64,000 nucleotides of DNA from contig NZ_JBDLLW010000001.1 in assembly GCF_043789415.1 (NCBI RefSeq), positions 930,001 through 994,000 of the forward strand. Reading direction: 5' to 3'. Of the stretch, positions 1 through 8,818 are shown piece after piece; position 1 is the stretch's first letter; every line of letters starts with the position of its first letter. Origin of the DNA: Renibacterium sp043789415 (GTDB lineage: Bacteria > Actinomycetota > Actinomycetes > Actinomycetales > Micrococcaceae). Below the pieces are notes generated by a model. That model had not been told where the DNA came from. It worked only from the letters and a program-made list of their open reading frames with translations, and made no database searches. The position numbers and the translations under genes are program-made.

Positions 1-1
1 C

Positions 2-1012
2 GCACTCGCTGCGAACCACACTTACAGCTTCGGACTGGTCTGCGCTGCCCTGGATGAGAACTACCAGTTGATGTTCACTCTGGACGGCGGCAAACCGGTC
101 GCGGTGTGGAGCACCTTCCAGACCGATGCGCAGAAGAACTGGTCCGCGCCAGCCAGCAAGGCCGACACCACGATCAAGCTCACCGGCAACGCCAACGGCG
201 GCAGCACCATTGATCTCAGCGCGGAGGTCGACTCAGAGGCTGCCGGTGGACTCTCCTCAGACGCCAAAGGCAGCATAGAGTTCTTCGCGAATGGCTTGTC
301 AATCGGAAGTTCCGGGGTTTCTGGGGGGAAGGCCAGCTTCAAGCACAGCGGGCTCACGCCACTGACCGAATACAAGTACACGGCGAAGTACACTCCTTCG
401 CCGGAAGACACCAAGTACAACGCCTCGCCGCTCTCCGCCGAGCTCAGCCTCACCACGGGCAGCGGTCAGGCCACCTCGACCGCCACCTCCACCACCACGA
501 GCGCTGCCCCCACCGGCAGCCCTTCGCCCAGCGAACAACCAACGACGACCGACTCCGGCACTCCAACGGCGGGCAGCAGCCTGGCGGATGGTGGCGAACT
601 TGAACCCGGAAGAACTTACACCGTCTCGGCTCCCGCGGGCAGCTTCACCGAGGGAGATACCGTGGCCGGGGTGATCCATTCCGATCCGATCAGCTTGACC
701 GAGACAGCGAGCGCGGCAGCTGATGGTTCTGCGGTGTACACCTTTACCGCCCCGCAGGTCCTGCCGGCGGGAGACCACACCTTGGTCTTGACCGGCACTC
801 CCTCGGGAAAGACGTATTCGCTCAAAGTCCGAGTGATTGCTCCGGGAGGGAGCACTAACAGCCCCTTCACTCCGCTCACCGCCTGGGTTAGCACAGCGGC
901 CTCTACTCCCGCTGGGATGGCGGGCCTCTTCGCCCTGGCTCTTGGCCTGGTCACCGTGATCGCCATCATCTGGCACTTGATGCTCAAACGCCGTCCCAGC
1001 CGCCAGCATTGA
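2..1012 (+). CDS. Secreted Ig-like surface protein with C-terminal membrane anchor (5' end missing)
   Basis: The reading frame is open from base 2, so the start and any signal peptide lie outside the window; the ATG at 68 is internal. The visible 336 residues contain an Ig-like beta-sandwich region (about residues 60-155, with a FFANG...GKASFKHSGL pattern typical of bacterial Ig-like repeats), a Ser/Thr/Pro-rich linker (TSTATSTTTSAAPTGSPSP), a second beta-rich domain with a PAGDHTLVLTG motif, and one C-terminal transmembrane helix followed by the basic tail KRRPSRQH. There is no LPXTG motif, so it is probably held by the helix. It is the first visible gene of the Pst/sortase locus, and the next gene begins 17 bases later. 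Exact function unknown; surface location is inferred. Confidence 0.75.
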   Translation, partial: ALAANHTYSFGLVCAALDENYQLMFTLDGGKPVAVWSTFQTDAQKNWSAPASKADTTIKLTGNANGGSTIDLSAEVDSEAAGGLSSDAKGSIEFFANGLSIGSSGVSGGKASFKHSGLTPLTEYKYTAKYTPSPEDTKYNASPLSAELSLTTGSGQATSTATSTTTSAAPTGSPSPSEQPTTTDSGTPTAGSSLADGGELEPGRTYTVSAPAGSFTEGDTVAGVIHSDPISLTETASAAADGSAVYTFTAPQVLPAGDHTLVLTGTPSGKTYSLKVRVIAPGGSTNSPFTPLTAWVSTAASTPAGMAGLFALALGLVTVIAIIWHLMLKRRPSRQH

Positions 1013-1029
1013 GATCTCGAAAGAAGACC

Positions 1030-3801
1030 ATGCGCCTTTCATTCACTGCATCACGCCGGCTGCTCTCGCTATCTTGTGCGCTGGTCTCAGTTCTCGGTCT
1101 GACGGTAGCGGCCGCGCTACCGGTTCAAGCCAGCTCAGACGCCTCGAACTGGAGCGAGCTCGGCCAGGTCAGCACCGATTCCGCCGTCACAGTCCGTTGG
1201 GACAACCGGAATAACGCTGCGAATGCCACGGTCCCGAGGGATCAGACCCAGCAGATTCTGCACACCAAGGGGAAGAACTACCTGGATATCGCTCCGCTGA
1301 TCAATAACAAATACGCTTCTCAGTTCGGCGCGGATAACGGTCAGGGCGGACTTCAGCTCACGGTGTCGCAGACCGAGAGCCTGGTGAACCAGGCAATTCA
1401 GCTCACGGTCAGCGGCGGGCCCAAGAGTCTGAGCGGAAACGCCGCCAATAATCCTTATCTGCAGATCTTCCAATGCTGGGGCGCCCCGGGAAGCGATGGC
1501 AAGCCCGATCCTCGGGCGACGTCACCCGATCCTGCGACGTGCCAGCTGGGAACAGCGGGAATCGGCAGCGCCGGTGACCCAGGGATCGGCAGCCGGGTTC
1601 CGCTGCGGGATCCTCTGCTCAGCGGCGGAGACTGGGCCGAATACGAGGCTAAGACGGCGGTCCCGGTGCTGGGAATCGATGGTTCCAGCACTCCCGGGGA
1701 CGCACCTCACAACACCTTTTTCTCCAGCACCACGACCAATGAGATCGATCGGCTCTATTTCGACTCGGAGGGCAAAGCACAAACCGTCTTCGAGACGCAG
1801 ACCGGCGCGGAGGCGAATTTCATGGGCTGCGGTCTGGCTCGCGGTCCGAGCACCTCGAACTGCTGGCTGGTTGCCGTACCGCGCACTCCGGAGATCAATA
1901 TCAATAACTACCCTGAGGCCTGGGGCTCCGCACTGAGCCCCTCGCTCTGGGCCCAGCGTCTGCAGGTCAAGCTCGGCTTCCGCAACGCACCGGGGGCTTG
2001 CTCTGGCAGTGAAGCCCGCAGCCTCTCGGCCGGCTCGGAACTCCTCGATTCGGCAATGGACTCCTGGATTCCGGCGCTCTGTAGCAGCCAGAAACTCGCT
2101 ACCGGGTACACCAAACTCTCCGATGCCCAGGCCCGGCGTCAGCAGGCCGAGGGAAATCAGCCCATGGTGCTGACCTCCGAGCCCTCCCCCGGTTCCTGGC
2201 ACGCCCCCATTGCGCTCAGCGGCATTGTGCTGGCTTTCAACATCGGTATGAATGACGCGCAGGGAAACTATCTCGGCCCTGTTCCGGAACTCAAGCTCAA
2301 CGCCCGGCTGGTGGCCAAGCTGCTCACCCAGTCCTACCAGGCGGGGATGGGCCTGGACGCTAATAGCGACGGCGGAAAGGAATTCGCCAGTAAAGTGCCC
2401 TGGGCACAGAACTACCCCGCTTCGATCGTCTCCGATCCAGAGTTCATCAAGCTGAATCCCGGACTGAGCAGCAAAATCGACAAAGGCAGCTTCACCGGAG
2501 GGAACATCCAGCTGGAATCACTCCGCTCAGACGCCGCGGACCGGCTCTGGGAGTGGCTGGTCGCAGATCCCGACGCCGGAGCCTTCCTCAACGGCTGCCC
2601 GGATGAGAACGGACAGGTGATCAATCCTTTCTACTCGACGAGAAGCTACCAAGGCTGCCAGGCACAAGCTACGGCCCTGGAGAGCACCGCCAAGCTGCGC
2701 CGGCAGCAGACCGTCAAACCGAGCACCTATGCCGATATCCCCGCCAGCTACCCGCCGGACTCAGCGAGCTATCCGCTGCCGGGCTGGTACGAATCCGTGC
2801 CGATTGTGCGTGATGCGAATGGCCCGATCCCCGGCCCCGACGGCAAACCTCAGATCGATCAGAACAAGTTGTCGCTCACTATGCCCGATGTTTATCCGCG
2901 GCAAGACAGCATGTCGGTGACCGGCAAAAACGCCTTCCGGGCGATCACCCCGAGCAATAAGGAATGGTGCGGCAAAGTAGGCGGCTGCGTAGCTCCGGAC
3001 TTCCCCGCGGTGGGAAAGTGGATCTCGACTACTTCGACACCGGCGGATTTGCCTTACCGCTTTTCGCTCTCCATCACCGATGCCGCAACGGCAGCTCGTT
3101 ATCAGCTGCCCACGGCGAAGTTGTGCAACACCCAAGGCGACGCCTGCGTGGGAGCAAGTAGCTCAAGCCTGCTAAAAGAAACCGCACGCCTGCAGAAGGC
3201 CGATGGCGACGGCGTCCAAAAGGTCGCGGTCAGCGCCGACTACGCCGCCGGAGCCTACCCCCTGGCACTGCCGGTCTACGCCGCCGTGAAACCCGCTGGA
3301 CTGCTGGCAAAAGATGCCAAGGCCTTTGCCAGCATGCTCGACTATGTCAGCACCAAAGGGCAGGCCTCGGGCACCGCTCCAGGGCAACTGCCCCCCGGCT
3401 ATGCACCGCTCACCGCCTCCTTACAAGCCCAGACGGCCGCTGTTGTGAGCAAACTGCGATCCATCACAGATCCGGCGGCGCAATTGCCTCCACCCGGTGG
3501 CAAACCCGCAGCCGGAAATCCGGCAGATTCGGGCTCGGGCAAGTCAGATACCGGTAACGCCCCGGGACCGGCAGCGGACGCGCCTTCCGCGCCGACCGAC
3601 GGCGGGAAAGTCAAGGACGCCCCGGGGAACGCCGCAGCACCGGGCAGTGAAGACCTGAGCCAGGCAGGATCGACCCAGGGGGCGGCGAACAGCTTCTTGC
3701 AATACGCCCTGATCATCGCGCTCGGCATTGGACTGCTGGCGGGCCTGGCCTCTCCGTTGCTCAGCCGGATCGGTCGCGCACAGAAGAACAAACGGGGTTG
3801 A
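1030..3801 (+). CDS. Large membrane-anchored extracellular protein with a PstS-like region
   Basis: A 923-residue protein. The ATG at 1030 is preferred over an in-frame TTG at 1009 because an AAAGAAG Shine-Dalgarno-like stretch precedes it and it opens directly into a signal peptide (MRLSFTASRRLLSLS..., Ala-rich, cleavage near VQASS). The middle (about residues 395-485) has the order seen in phosphate-binding PstS proteins: an ALSGIVLAFNIG strand, a LKLNARLVAKLL helix, then YPASIVSDPEF and LNPG, corresponding to the NP loop after the usual 'W-D-P' segment. The C-terminal third is Pro/Gly/Asp-rich and ends in one transmembrane helix with tail GRAQKNKRG. The stop overlaps the pstC region. I infer a second, diverged ligand-binding or scaffold component of the importer; the ligand is unknown. 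Confidence 0.7.
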   Translation: MRLSFTASRRLLSLSCALVSVLGLTVAAALPVQASSDASNWSELGQVSTDSAVTVRWDNRNNAANATVPRDQTQQILHTKGKNYLDIAPLINNKYASQFGADNGQGGLQLTVSQTESLVNQAIQLTVSGGPKSLSGNAANNPYLQIFQCWGAPGSDGKPDPRATSPDPATCQLGTAGIGSAGDPGIGSRVPLRDPLLSGGDWAEYEAKTAVPVLGIDGSSTPGDAPHNTFFSSTTTNEIDRLYFDSEGKAQTVFETQTGAEANFMGCGLARGPSTSNCWLVAVPRTPEININNYPEAWGSALSPSLWAQRLQVKLGFRNAPGACSGSEARSLSAGSELLDSAMDSWIPALCSSQKLATGYTKLSDAQARRQQAEGNQPMVLTSEPSPGSWHAPIALSGIVLAFNIGMNDAQGNYLGPVPELKLNARLVAKLLTQSYQAGMGLDANSDGGKEFASKVPWAQNYPASIVSDPEFIKLNPGLSSKIDKGSFTGGNIQLESLRSDAADRLWEWLVADPDAGAFLNGCPDENGQVINPFYSTRSYQGCQAQATALESTAKLRRQQTVKPSTYADIPASYPPDSASYPLPGWYESVPIVRDANGPIPGPDGKPQIDQNKLSLTMPDVYPRQDSMSVTGKNAFRAITPSNKEWCGKVGGCVAPDFPAVGKWISTTSTPADLPYRFSLSITDAATAARYQLPTAKLCNTQGDACVGASSSSLLKETARLQKADGDGVQKVAVSADYAAGAYPLALPVYAAVKPAGLLAKDAKAFASMLDYVSTKGQASGTAPGQLPPGYAPLTASLQAQTAAVVSKLRSITDPAAQLPPPGGKPAAGNPADSGSGKSDTGNAPGPAADAPSAPTDGGKVKDAPGNAAAPGSEDLSQAGSTQGAANSFLQYALIIALGIGLLAGLASPLLSRIGRAQKNKRG

Positions 3802-3802
3802 T

Positions 3803-4819
3803 GTGACCTTACTCCCTGAATATCCAGCACAAGAGATCGCAGTAAAAGCTCGAACGCTCCGTCAGGTACGCGAACCCGCTGATCGGCGGTTCCGAGGCAT
3901 CACCCGCGGCGGCGGAGTGATTGTGCTCACCGTGATGGTGCTGGTGGGTTTTTTCTTGACCAGCAATGCGATCCAGGCGATCGGCTCACGAGGGCTGGTG
4001 GAATTCATCACGACCCAGGAATGGGCTCCGGAAACCAATAACTTCGGCATCGCCGCGGTTCTGACCGGCACCGTCCTGGTGGCAATAGTGGCCTTGATCG
4101 TCTCGCTTCCGCTCTCGCTGGGCACCGCGCTCTTCATCACCGAGATCGCCCCGGCCGGACTCAAGCGGACGCTCACCTCGATCATCGATCTGATGGCCGC
4201 CGTGCCGTCGGTGGTCTACGGGCTCTGGGGCCTAGCCTTCCTGCAGGTCAATATCGTGGGTTTCAGCCAGTGGCTCTCCACCTGGTTCGGCTGGATACCG
4301 ATCTTCCGGGTGGACGGCGCAGACCCCGCCAATCCGCTCCCCAACGACGCGCTCTACACTTCCTCGACCTTCATCGCAGGCTTGGTCGTAGGCCTGATGA
4401 TCGTGCCGATCCAGACCTCGATGATGACCGAGTCCTTCTCCCGAGCCCCGATCGGCGAACGGGAAGGTGCTTATGCCCTGGGCGCCACCCGCTGGGGAGT
4501 GATCCGTTCAGTGGTGTTGCCTTTCGGCCGAGGCGGCATTATCGGCGGCACGATGCTCGGCCTGGGCCGGGCCCTGGGCGAGACCATCGCGATCTACTTG
4601 ATCATTTCGCCGATCTTCCAGATCAACTTTCATATTCTGCAGAACGGCTCGAACTCGGTGGCCGCGTTGATCGCGCTGCGTTATGCCGAATCGAATCAGT
4701 TCACCATGTCAGCGCTGATGGCCGCCGGCCTGACCCTATTCATCCTGACCATGCTGGTGAACTTCACCGCCTCGGCGATTATCGCTAAATCCCGCTCCGG
4801 CGCAGAAAGCGAAGGCTGA
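3803..4819 (+). CDS. pstC: Phosphate-type ABC transporter permease PstC
   Basis: Inner-membrane permease of a Pst-type importer, 338 residues. The GTG at 3803 (VTLLPEYPAQ) is chosen because it directly follows the upstream stop; the frame is open further 5' but only inside the upstream gene. Six hydrophobic helices are visible. The EAA loop that docks the ATPase reads GAYALGATRWGVIRSVVLP, followed by the GLGRALGETIAI helix diagnostic of PstC/PstA permeases. The MAAVPSVVYGLWGL stretch is also typical. It is followed by pstA after one base, so both are translated from the same message. The substrate is assumed to be phosphate from family; see the pstS entry for substitutions that could change this. 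Confidence 0.92.
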   Translation: MTLLPEYPAQEIAVKARTLRQVREPADRRFRGITRGGGVIVLTVMVLVGFFLTSNAIQAIGSRGLVEFITTQEWAPETNNFGIAAVLTGTVLVAIVALIVSLPLSLGTALFITEIAPAGLKRTLTSIIDLMAAVPSVVYGLWGLAFLQVNIVGFSQWLSTWFGWIPIFRVDGADPANPLPNDALYTSSTFIAGLVVGLMIVPIQTSMMTESFSRAPIGEREGAYALGATRWGVIRSVVLPFGRGGIIGGTMLGLGRALGETIAIYLIISPIFQINFHILQNGSNSVAALIALRYAESNQFTMSALMAAGLTLFILTMLVNFTASAIIAKSRSGAESEG

Positions 4820-4820
4820 G

Positions 4821-6122
4821 ATGACCAGCACTCAAGTACGCTCCGACTCTGCTGCGGCGAAGCTGGTGAGCACCCAGCTTCCCCGCGAGACCATGCCCGC
4901 TGAGGCTCCGCCTCAGCAAAGAGTCAAAGTCGGGCTCTCTCGGAACGACCTATTGACTTCGATCGGTTCGCTTCTAGCCGGCGTCGCTATCGGCTTGCTG
5001 CTGAGCGCGGGCCTGGGCCTGGTACCGCTGGGCTGGGCGCCGATCATCAGCTATCTCTGGTTCCTCCTGATCTACACCAGCCTGGTCTTCCTGACCGACC
5101 GCGGCCCGGCGGTGAAAAACCGCTTCTGGGCAGTGATCCTCTGGTCGGCGGCGGCAATCGTGGTCGGCTCGTTGGCTCTGGTGATCGGTTTCACCGCGAC
5201 CAGAGGCTGGGATGTCTTCGGGAACCTCAACTTCTTCACCCAGGATATGAGCGTCGCAGGGCCACTGGCCGGACTGGACAAGGGCGGCATCCTGCACGCC
5301 CTGGTCGCCACCTTGGAACAGATCAGCATCGCGCTGCTGATCAGTGTTCCCCTAAGCCTGACCACAGCCATCTTCCTGAACGAGGTGGGCGGAAAGTTCG
5401 CCCGCCTGGTTCGTACCATCGTGGAAGCGATGACTGCGCTGCCCTCCGTGGTCGCGGGTCTGTTCATCTACGCCGCGGTAGTCGTCGGCATCACCAAGCA
5501 ATTCAATGGCTTCGCGGCCGCCCTGGCCATCACGGTACTGATGCTGCCGATTATGATCCGCTCGGCCGACGTCGTCCTGCGCTTGGTACCGGGCAATCTA
5601 CGGGAGGCCGGAATAGCTCTCGGGGCGGGGCAATGGCGAGTGGTCTTACACGTGGTGCTGCCCACGGTCCGCTCCGGCCTGACCACGGCGATCATCCTGG
5701 GCACCGCCCACGGCATCGGTGAAACCGCTCCTGTGCTGCTGACCTCCGGAGTGACGAACAATCTCAATTTCGATCCGTTCAACGGCCCGCAGACCTCCTT
5801 GCCTTTGGCCGCTCTGGAATTCGTCAAATCTCCACAGCCCAATATGATCGCCCGCGGCTTCGCCACAGCGGCTTTCCTGCTCTTCGTGGTGCTCGTGATG
5901 TTCATCATTGCCCGCATCATCGGCGGTCAGGAAGCTGGCAAGCTCAGCAACGGCCAACGACGACGTCGCGCCCGCAAGTCTCGGGCCACCCTTTCCAGGA
6001 TCGAGGAGGCCGCGGCGCTCGCCTGGGCTGAGCAATCCGCCCAGGACGCACACAGTCCGTCCCAGCAAGACCCCTCTGCTCCGCATCTCTCTGCCCGGCA
6101 ATCACAGGAACCAACGTCATGA
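4821..6122 (+). CDS. pstA: Phosphate-type ABC transporter permease PstA
   Basis: Partner permease of PstC, 433 residues, longer than the usual 280-300 because of a roughly 70-residue soluble N-terminus plus extra N-terminal helices (LLTSIGSLLAGVAIGLLL, SYLWFLLIYTSLVFL, FWAVILWSAAAIVVGS), an arrangement seen in actinobacterial PstA. The core has MTALPSVVAGLFIYAAVVV, the EAA loop REAGIALGAGQWRVVLHVV and the GTAHGIGETAPVLLT segment. The C-terminal tail is Arg-rich then Gln/Ser-rich and cytoplasmic. It starts one base after pstC and its last codon overlaps the pstS start (ATGA at 6119-6122), so the two permeases and binding protein are translationally coupled. Confidence 0.92.
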   Translation: MTSTQVRSDSAAAKLVSTQLPRETMPAEAPPQQRVKVGLSRNDLLTSIGSLLAGVAIGLLLSAGLGLVPLGWAPIISYLWFLLIYTSLVFLTDRGPAVKNRFWAVILWSAAAIVVGSLALVIGFTATRGWDVFGNLNFFTQDMSVAGPLAGLDKGGILHALVATLEQISIALLISVPLSLTTAIFLNEVGGKFARLVRTIVEAMTALPSVVAGLFIYAAVVVGITKQFNGFAAALAITVLMLPIMIRSADVVLRLVPGNLREAGIALGAGQWRVVLHVVLPTVRSGLTTAIILGTAHGIGETAPVLLTSGVTNNLNFDPFNGPQTSLPLAALEFVKSPQPNMIARGFATAAFLLFVVLVMFIIARIIGGQEAGKLSNGQRRRRARKSRATLSRIEEAAALAWAEQSAQDAHSPSQQDPSAPHLSARQSQEPTS

Positions 6123-7843
6123 CATCATCTTCGCGCTCTCAGCGGTTCAATCGTCAGTCAGCCGGAGTGCTCGCCGCACTGACCGTGATCCTGACCTTCG
6201 GTGTGGTGCTCGCGCCCCCGGCGGCGGCCCTGGATCGGGTCTCCGGAAACGGCTCATCCTGGGCCGGTAACGCGGTGAACCAATGGGTCACCGACGTCAA
6301 AGCTCAAGGCCAGACCGTCGACTTCACTCCGGATGGCTCCTCCTCGGGCCGGAAGAACTTCGCCACCGGATTGAGTGACTTCGCGATCTCGGAAATTCCT
6401 TACCGCGGAGATACCGCTGATAAGCAGGACACCAATTTCCCGAACTTCAAATACTCCATGCTGCCCGTGGTTGCGGGCGGCACATCCTTTATGTACAACG
6501 TCAATGTCGGGGGTAAGCGGTTTGAGAATCTCAAGCTTTCCCAGGAGGCCCTAGCAAAGATCTTCAGCGGGCAGATCTCCCAGTGGAACGACCCGGCGAT
6601 CGCCAAGACGAACCCCGGCATCGCCTTGCCTGCGCAACGCATCACCGTGGTGGTTCGCTCCGATGGCTCGGGCGCCACCGCGCAGTTCACGCTCTGGATG
6701 CTCCGCCAGTACCCGCAGCACTACGCTGCGCTCTGCGCAAAAACCCACTGTAATCCGAAGGCTGCCACGAGTTATTTCCCCTATCAGGGTCTTGCCAACT
6801 TCACCGCGCAATCGGGCTCCAACGGAGTGACCACCTACACCACGAACACCCCGTACACGATTAACTACGACGAATTCTCCTACGCCAAGGGCGTTGGCTT
6901 CCCGGTGGCGAATATTCAGAACGCCGCAGGTTTCTACACCGTACCGACCGATACCGCGGTCGCCGTGGCGCTCACCAAAGCGGTGATCAACAATGACCCG
7001 AATTCCGCGAATTACCTGAGCCAGGATCTCTCTCAGGTGTACTCCTACGGAGATCCTCGGACATATCCGATCTCGGCTTACTCCTATATGATCGCGCCCG
7101 CTCAGCTACAGGGGAATTTCAGTAAAGGTAAGGGCGCAGCGCTCGCCAGATTCGCCAGTTATTCGCTCTGCGAAGGGCAACGCACGATGGGCAGTCTTGG
7201 CTACTCGCCATTGCCGATGAACCTAGTGCTGGCGGCCATGGAGCAGGTACGGAAGATTCCCGGAATCGATGCTGAGACGACAGCCAAAATCTCCGCCACC
7301 GAGCAGAGCGCTAAAACGAGCTCCGGTAACCCCTGCAATAACCCGACCTTCAAACCCGGGGATAAGCCGAACATCAATCAGCTGGTGCGCACGGCGCCAT
7401 TCCCCGACGGCTGCGATGCGCGTTGCCAAGCGCCCTGGACCGGGGCGTCCGCGGCGGCCAATGGCGGTCCCGGATCCGGCCCCGGGGCCACAAAGCAGGA
7501 CAACACTCCCGCTGGACCCAAGAACAACAATGGCCCGGCTGGCACCAATGGTCCGACGGCGGGTTCGAAGACCTCCAAAGCCCCCACCGCAGCCGGTGCA
7601 CCCGCTGCGGGGAATTGCGATCCGGATACCGGAGAGTGCTCCGGCGGCGGCACCACTGACTCCGGATCGGGTGAGCCGGTAGCCGCAGTGCCCCTGGTGC
7701 TCGCCGGGGAAAATGGCTGGGGATCCCCTCAGACCATGCTCATCGTGGCGGGCATCATCCTCTTGGGCCTGCTGCTGGCTCCCCCGCTGACCGCACGGTT
7801 GGTAGCCGGCCGGCGTTCCGGCTCCGGAAGTCGTAAACCATGA
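6119..7843 (+). CDS. pstS: Membrane-anchored PstS-like substrate-binding protein
   Basis: 574 residues: signal peptide ending near PPAAALD, periplasmic-binding-protein domain (about residues 40-390), a Pro/Gly/Thr-rich linker, and a C-terminal helix with tail GRRSGSGSRKP. Most Gram-positive PstS proteins are lipoproteins; this one has no lipobox and appears tethered by its C-terminus. PstS hallmarks are VVVRSDGSGATAQFT (E. coli RADGSGTS) and WNDPAIAKTNPG. Two positions that contact phosphate in E. coli PstS seem changed: the Asp of GASD is Glu (FAISEIPY), and the Thr after GSG is Ala. Ligand specificity is therefore uncertain. ATGA overlaps exist with both pstA and the next gene, so this sits inside one transcription unit. 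Confidence 0.85.
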   Translation: MTSSSRSQRFNRQSAGVLAALTVILTFGVVLAPPAAALDRVSGNGSSWAGNAVNQWVTDVKAQGQTVDFTPDGSSSGRKNFATGLSDFAISEIPYRGDTADKQDTNFPNFKYSMLPVVAGGTSFMYNVNVGGKRFENLKLSQEALAKIFSGQISQWNDPAIAKTNPGIALPAQRITVVVRSDGSGATAQFTLWMLRQYPQHYAALCAKTHCNPKAATSYFPYQGLANFTAQSGSNGVTTYTTNTPYTINYDEFSYAKGVGFPVANIQNAAGFYTVPTDTAVAVALTKAVINNDPNSANYLSQDLSQVYSYGDPRTYPISAYSYMIAPAQLQGNFSKGKGAALARFASYSLCEGQRTMGSLGYSPLPMNLVLAAMEQVRKIPGIDAETTAKISATEQSAKTSSGNPCNNPTFKPGDKPNINQLVRTAPFPDGCDARCQAPWTGASAAANGGPGSGPGATKQDNTPAGPKNNNGPAGTNGPTAGSKTSKAPTAAGAPAAGNCDPDTGECSGGGTTDSGSGEPVAAVPLVLAGENGWGSPQTMLIVAGIILLGLLLAPPLTARLVAGRRSGSGSRKP

Positions 7844-8769
7844 CGGCACTGCTGGACCGGCCTCAGCACGAGAGCCAGACCCCACCGGTGCGAGCCGCCG
7901 CGGTACAACCCGCCCCGGTGACTCAGAAATGGCAGTGGGACCTCGGGCTGGGCCTCAGGATGCTGGCCATCGTCATCATCGGCCTACTGCTGAACCTGGT
8001 CTTTGTCTCGCAATTGCAGCACACCACTTCTCAGACCTCGCTTTTCCATCAATTGCGGCTGAGCCTTGCCGAAGGCTCGGTTCCGGTGGGTGAGAAGGAC
8101 TCCGAGGGGAAATGGGTTGTCCCCGGCACCCCGGTGGCACTGCTGGAAATTCCCCAGCTCAATCTGTCCGAGGTCATCGTCGAAGGAACGACTTCTTCCC
8201 AGACGGCGGTCGGCGTCGGCCACCGTCGAGATTCGGTGCTTCCCGGGCAATCCGGCACAGCGGTTCTGATGGGCCGTTCAGGAGCCTATGGCGGGGTGTT
8301 CTCCAGCCTTCGGAATCTCAAAGCCGGGGATCGCTTCGTGGTAACCACCGGTCAAGGCAAGTTCACCTATCAGGTGATGGGCTCCCGGCTGCCGGGAGAT
8401 CCGCTGCCGCCCAAGCTCGCCAAGGCAGAAGGTCGGATCACTCTGATCTCAGCCTCAGGCCCGGCGTTCCTGCCCAGCCAGATACTGCGAGTGGACGCGA
8501 AACTCGTCTCAGAACCCGCGCCCCGGCCGGCCAAGACCATTTCCGCCGAAGCTCTGCCAGGCTCTGAGCAAGCCATGGCGCAGGATACCTCGGGGCTCTT
8601 CGGCATGATCCTGCTGCTGCAACTCCTGACCGCGGCCGCAGCAGCCGCCGTCTGGAGCTGGAAGCGATGGGGAAAGTGGCAAACCTGGCTCGTGATGACC
8701 CCCATCCTGCTGCTGCTCAGCATTCTCACCGGAGGGCAGATCAATATGCTTTTGCCGAACCTGCTGTGA
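7840..8769 (+). CDS. Sortase-fold membrane protein lacking catalytic His and Cys
   Basis: 309 residues, with a helix at about 41-58, an extracellular sortase-type domain at about 95-225, then two C-terminal helices (about 252-272 and 281-306). The sortase pattern is clear: LLEIPQLNLSEVIVEGT, GVGHRRDSVLPGQSG, GGVFSSLRNLKAGD, FTYQV. In active relatives the segment after the LPG-x-x-G turn reads (V/L)AGHR; here it reads LMGRSG, putting Arg146 where the catalytic His should be. The TLxTC motif reads TLISA, with Ala205 in place of the catalytic Cys. The Arg of the triad appears kept (ILRVDAKL, Arg217). It overlaps pstS by ATGA. I infer a non-enzymatic role such as scaffold or binding partner for the other surface proteins of the locus. 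Confidence 0.8.
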   Translation: MTALLDRPQHESQTPPVRAAAVQPAPVTQKWQWDLGLGLRMLAIVIIGLLLNLVFVSQLQHTTSQTSLFHQLRLSLAEGSVPVGEKDSEGKWVVPGTPVALLEIPQLNLSEVIVEGTTSSQTAVGVGHRRDSVLPGQSGTAVLMGRSGAYGGVFSSLRNLKAGDRFVVTTGQGKFTYQVMGSRLPGDPLPPKLAKAEGRITLISASGPAFLPSQILRVDAKLVSEPAPRPAKTISAEALPGSEQAMAQDTSGLFGMILLLQLLTAAAAAAVWSWKRWGKWQTWLVMTPILLLLSILTGGQINMLLPNLL

Positions 8770-8818
8770 CCGAACCCGGTCACTTCGCCCAGTGCACCGG
8801 CACTTAGAAAGGAAACCC

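Noticed and set aside
4270..4788. A 172-residue plus-strand frame inside pstC
   Set aside because: It is Arg/Pro-rich, fully inside pstC in another frame, and has no homology pattern.
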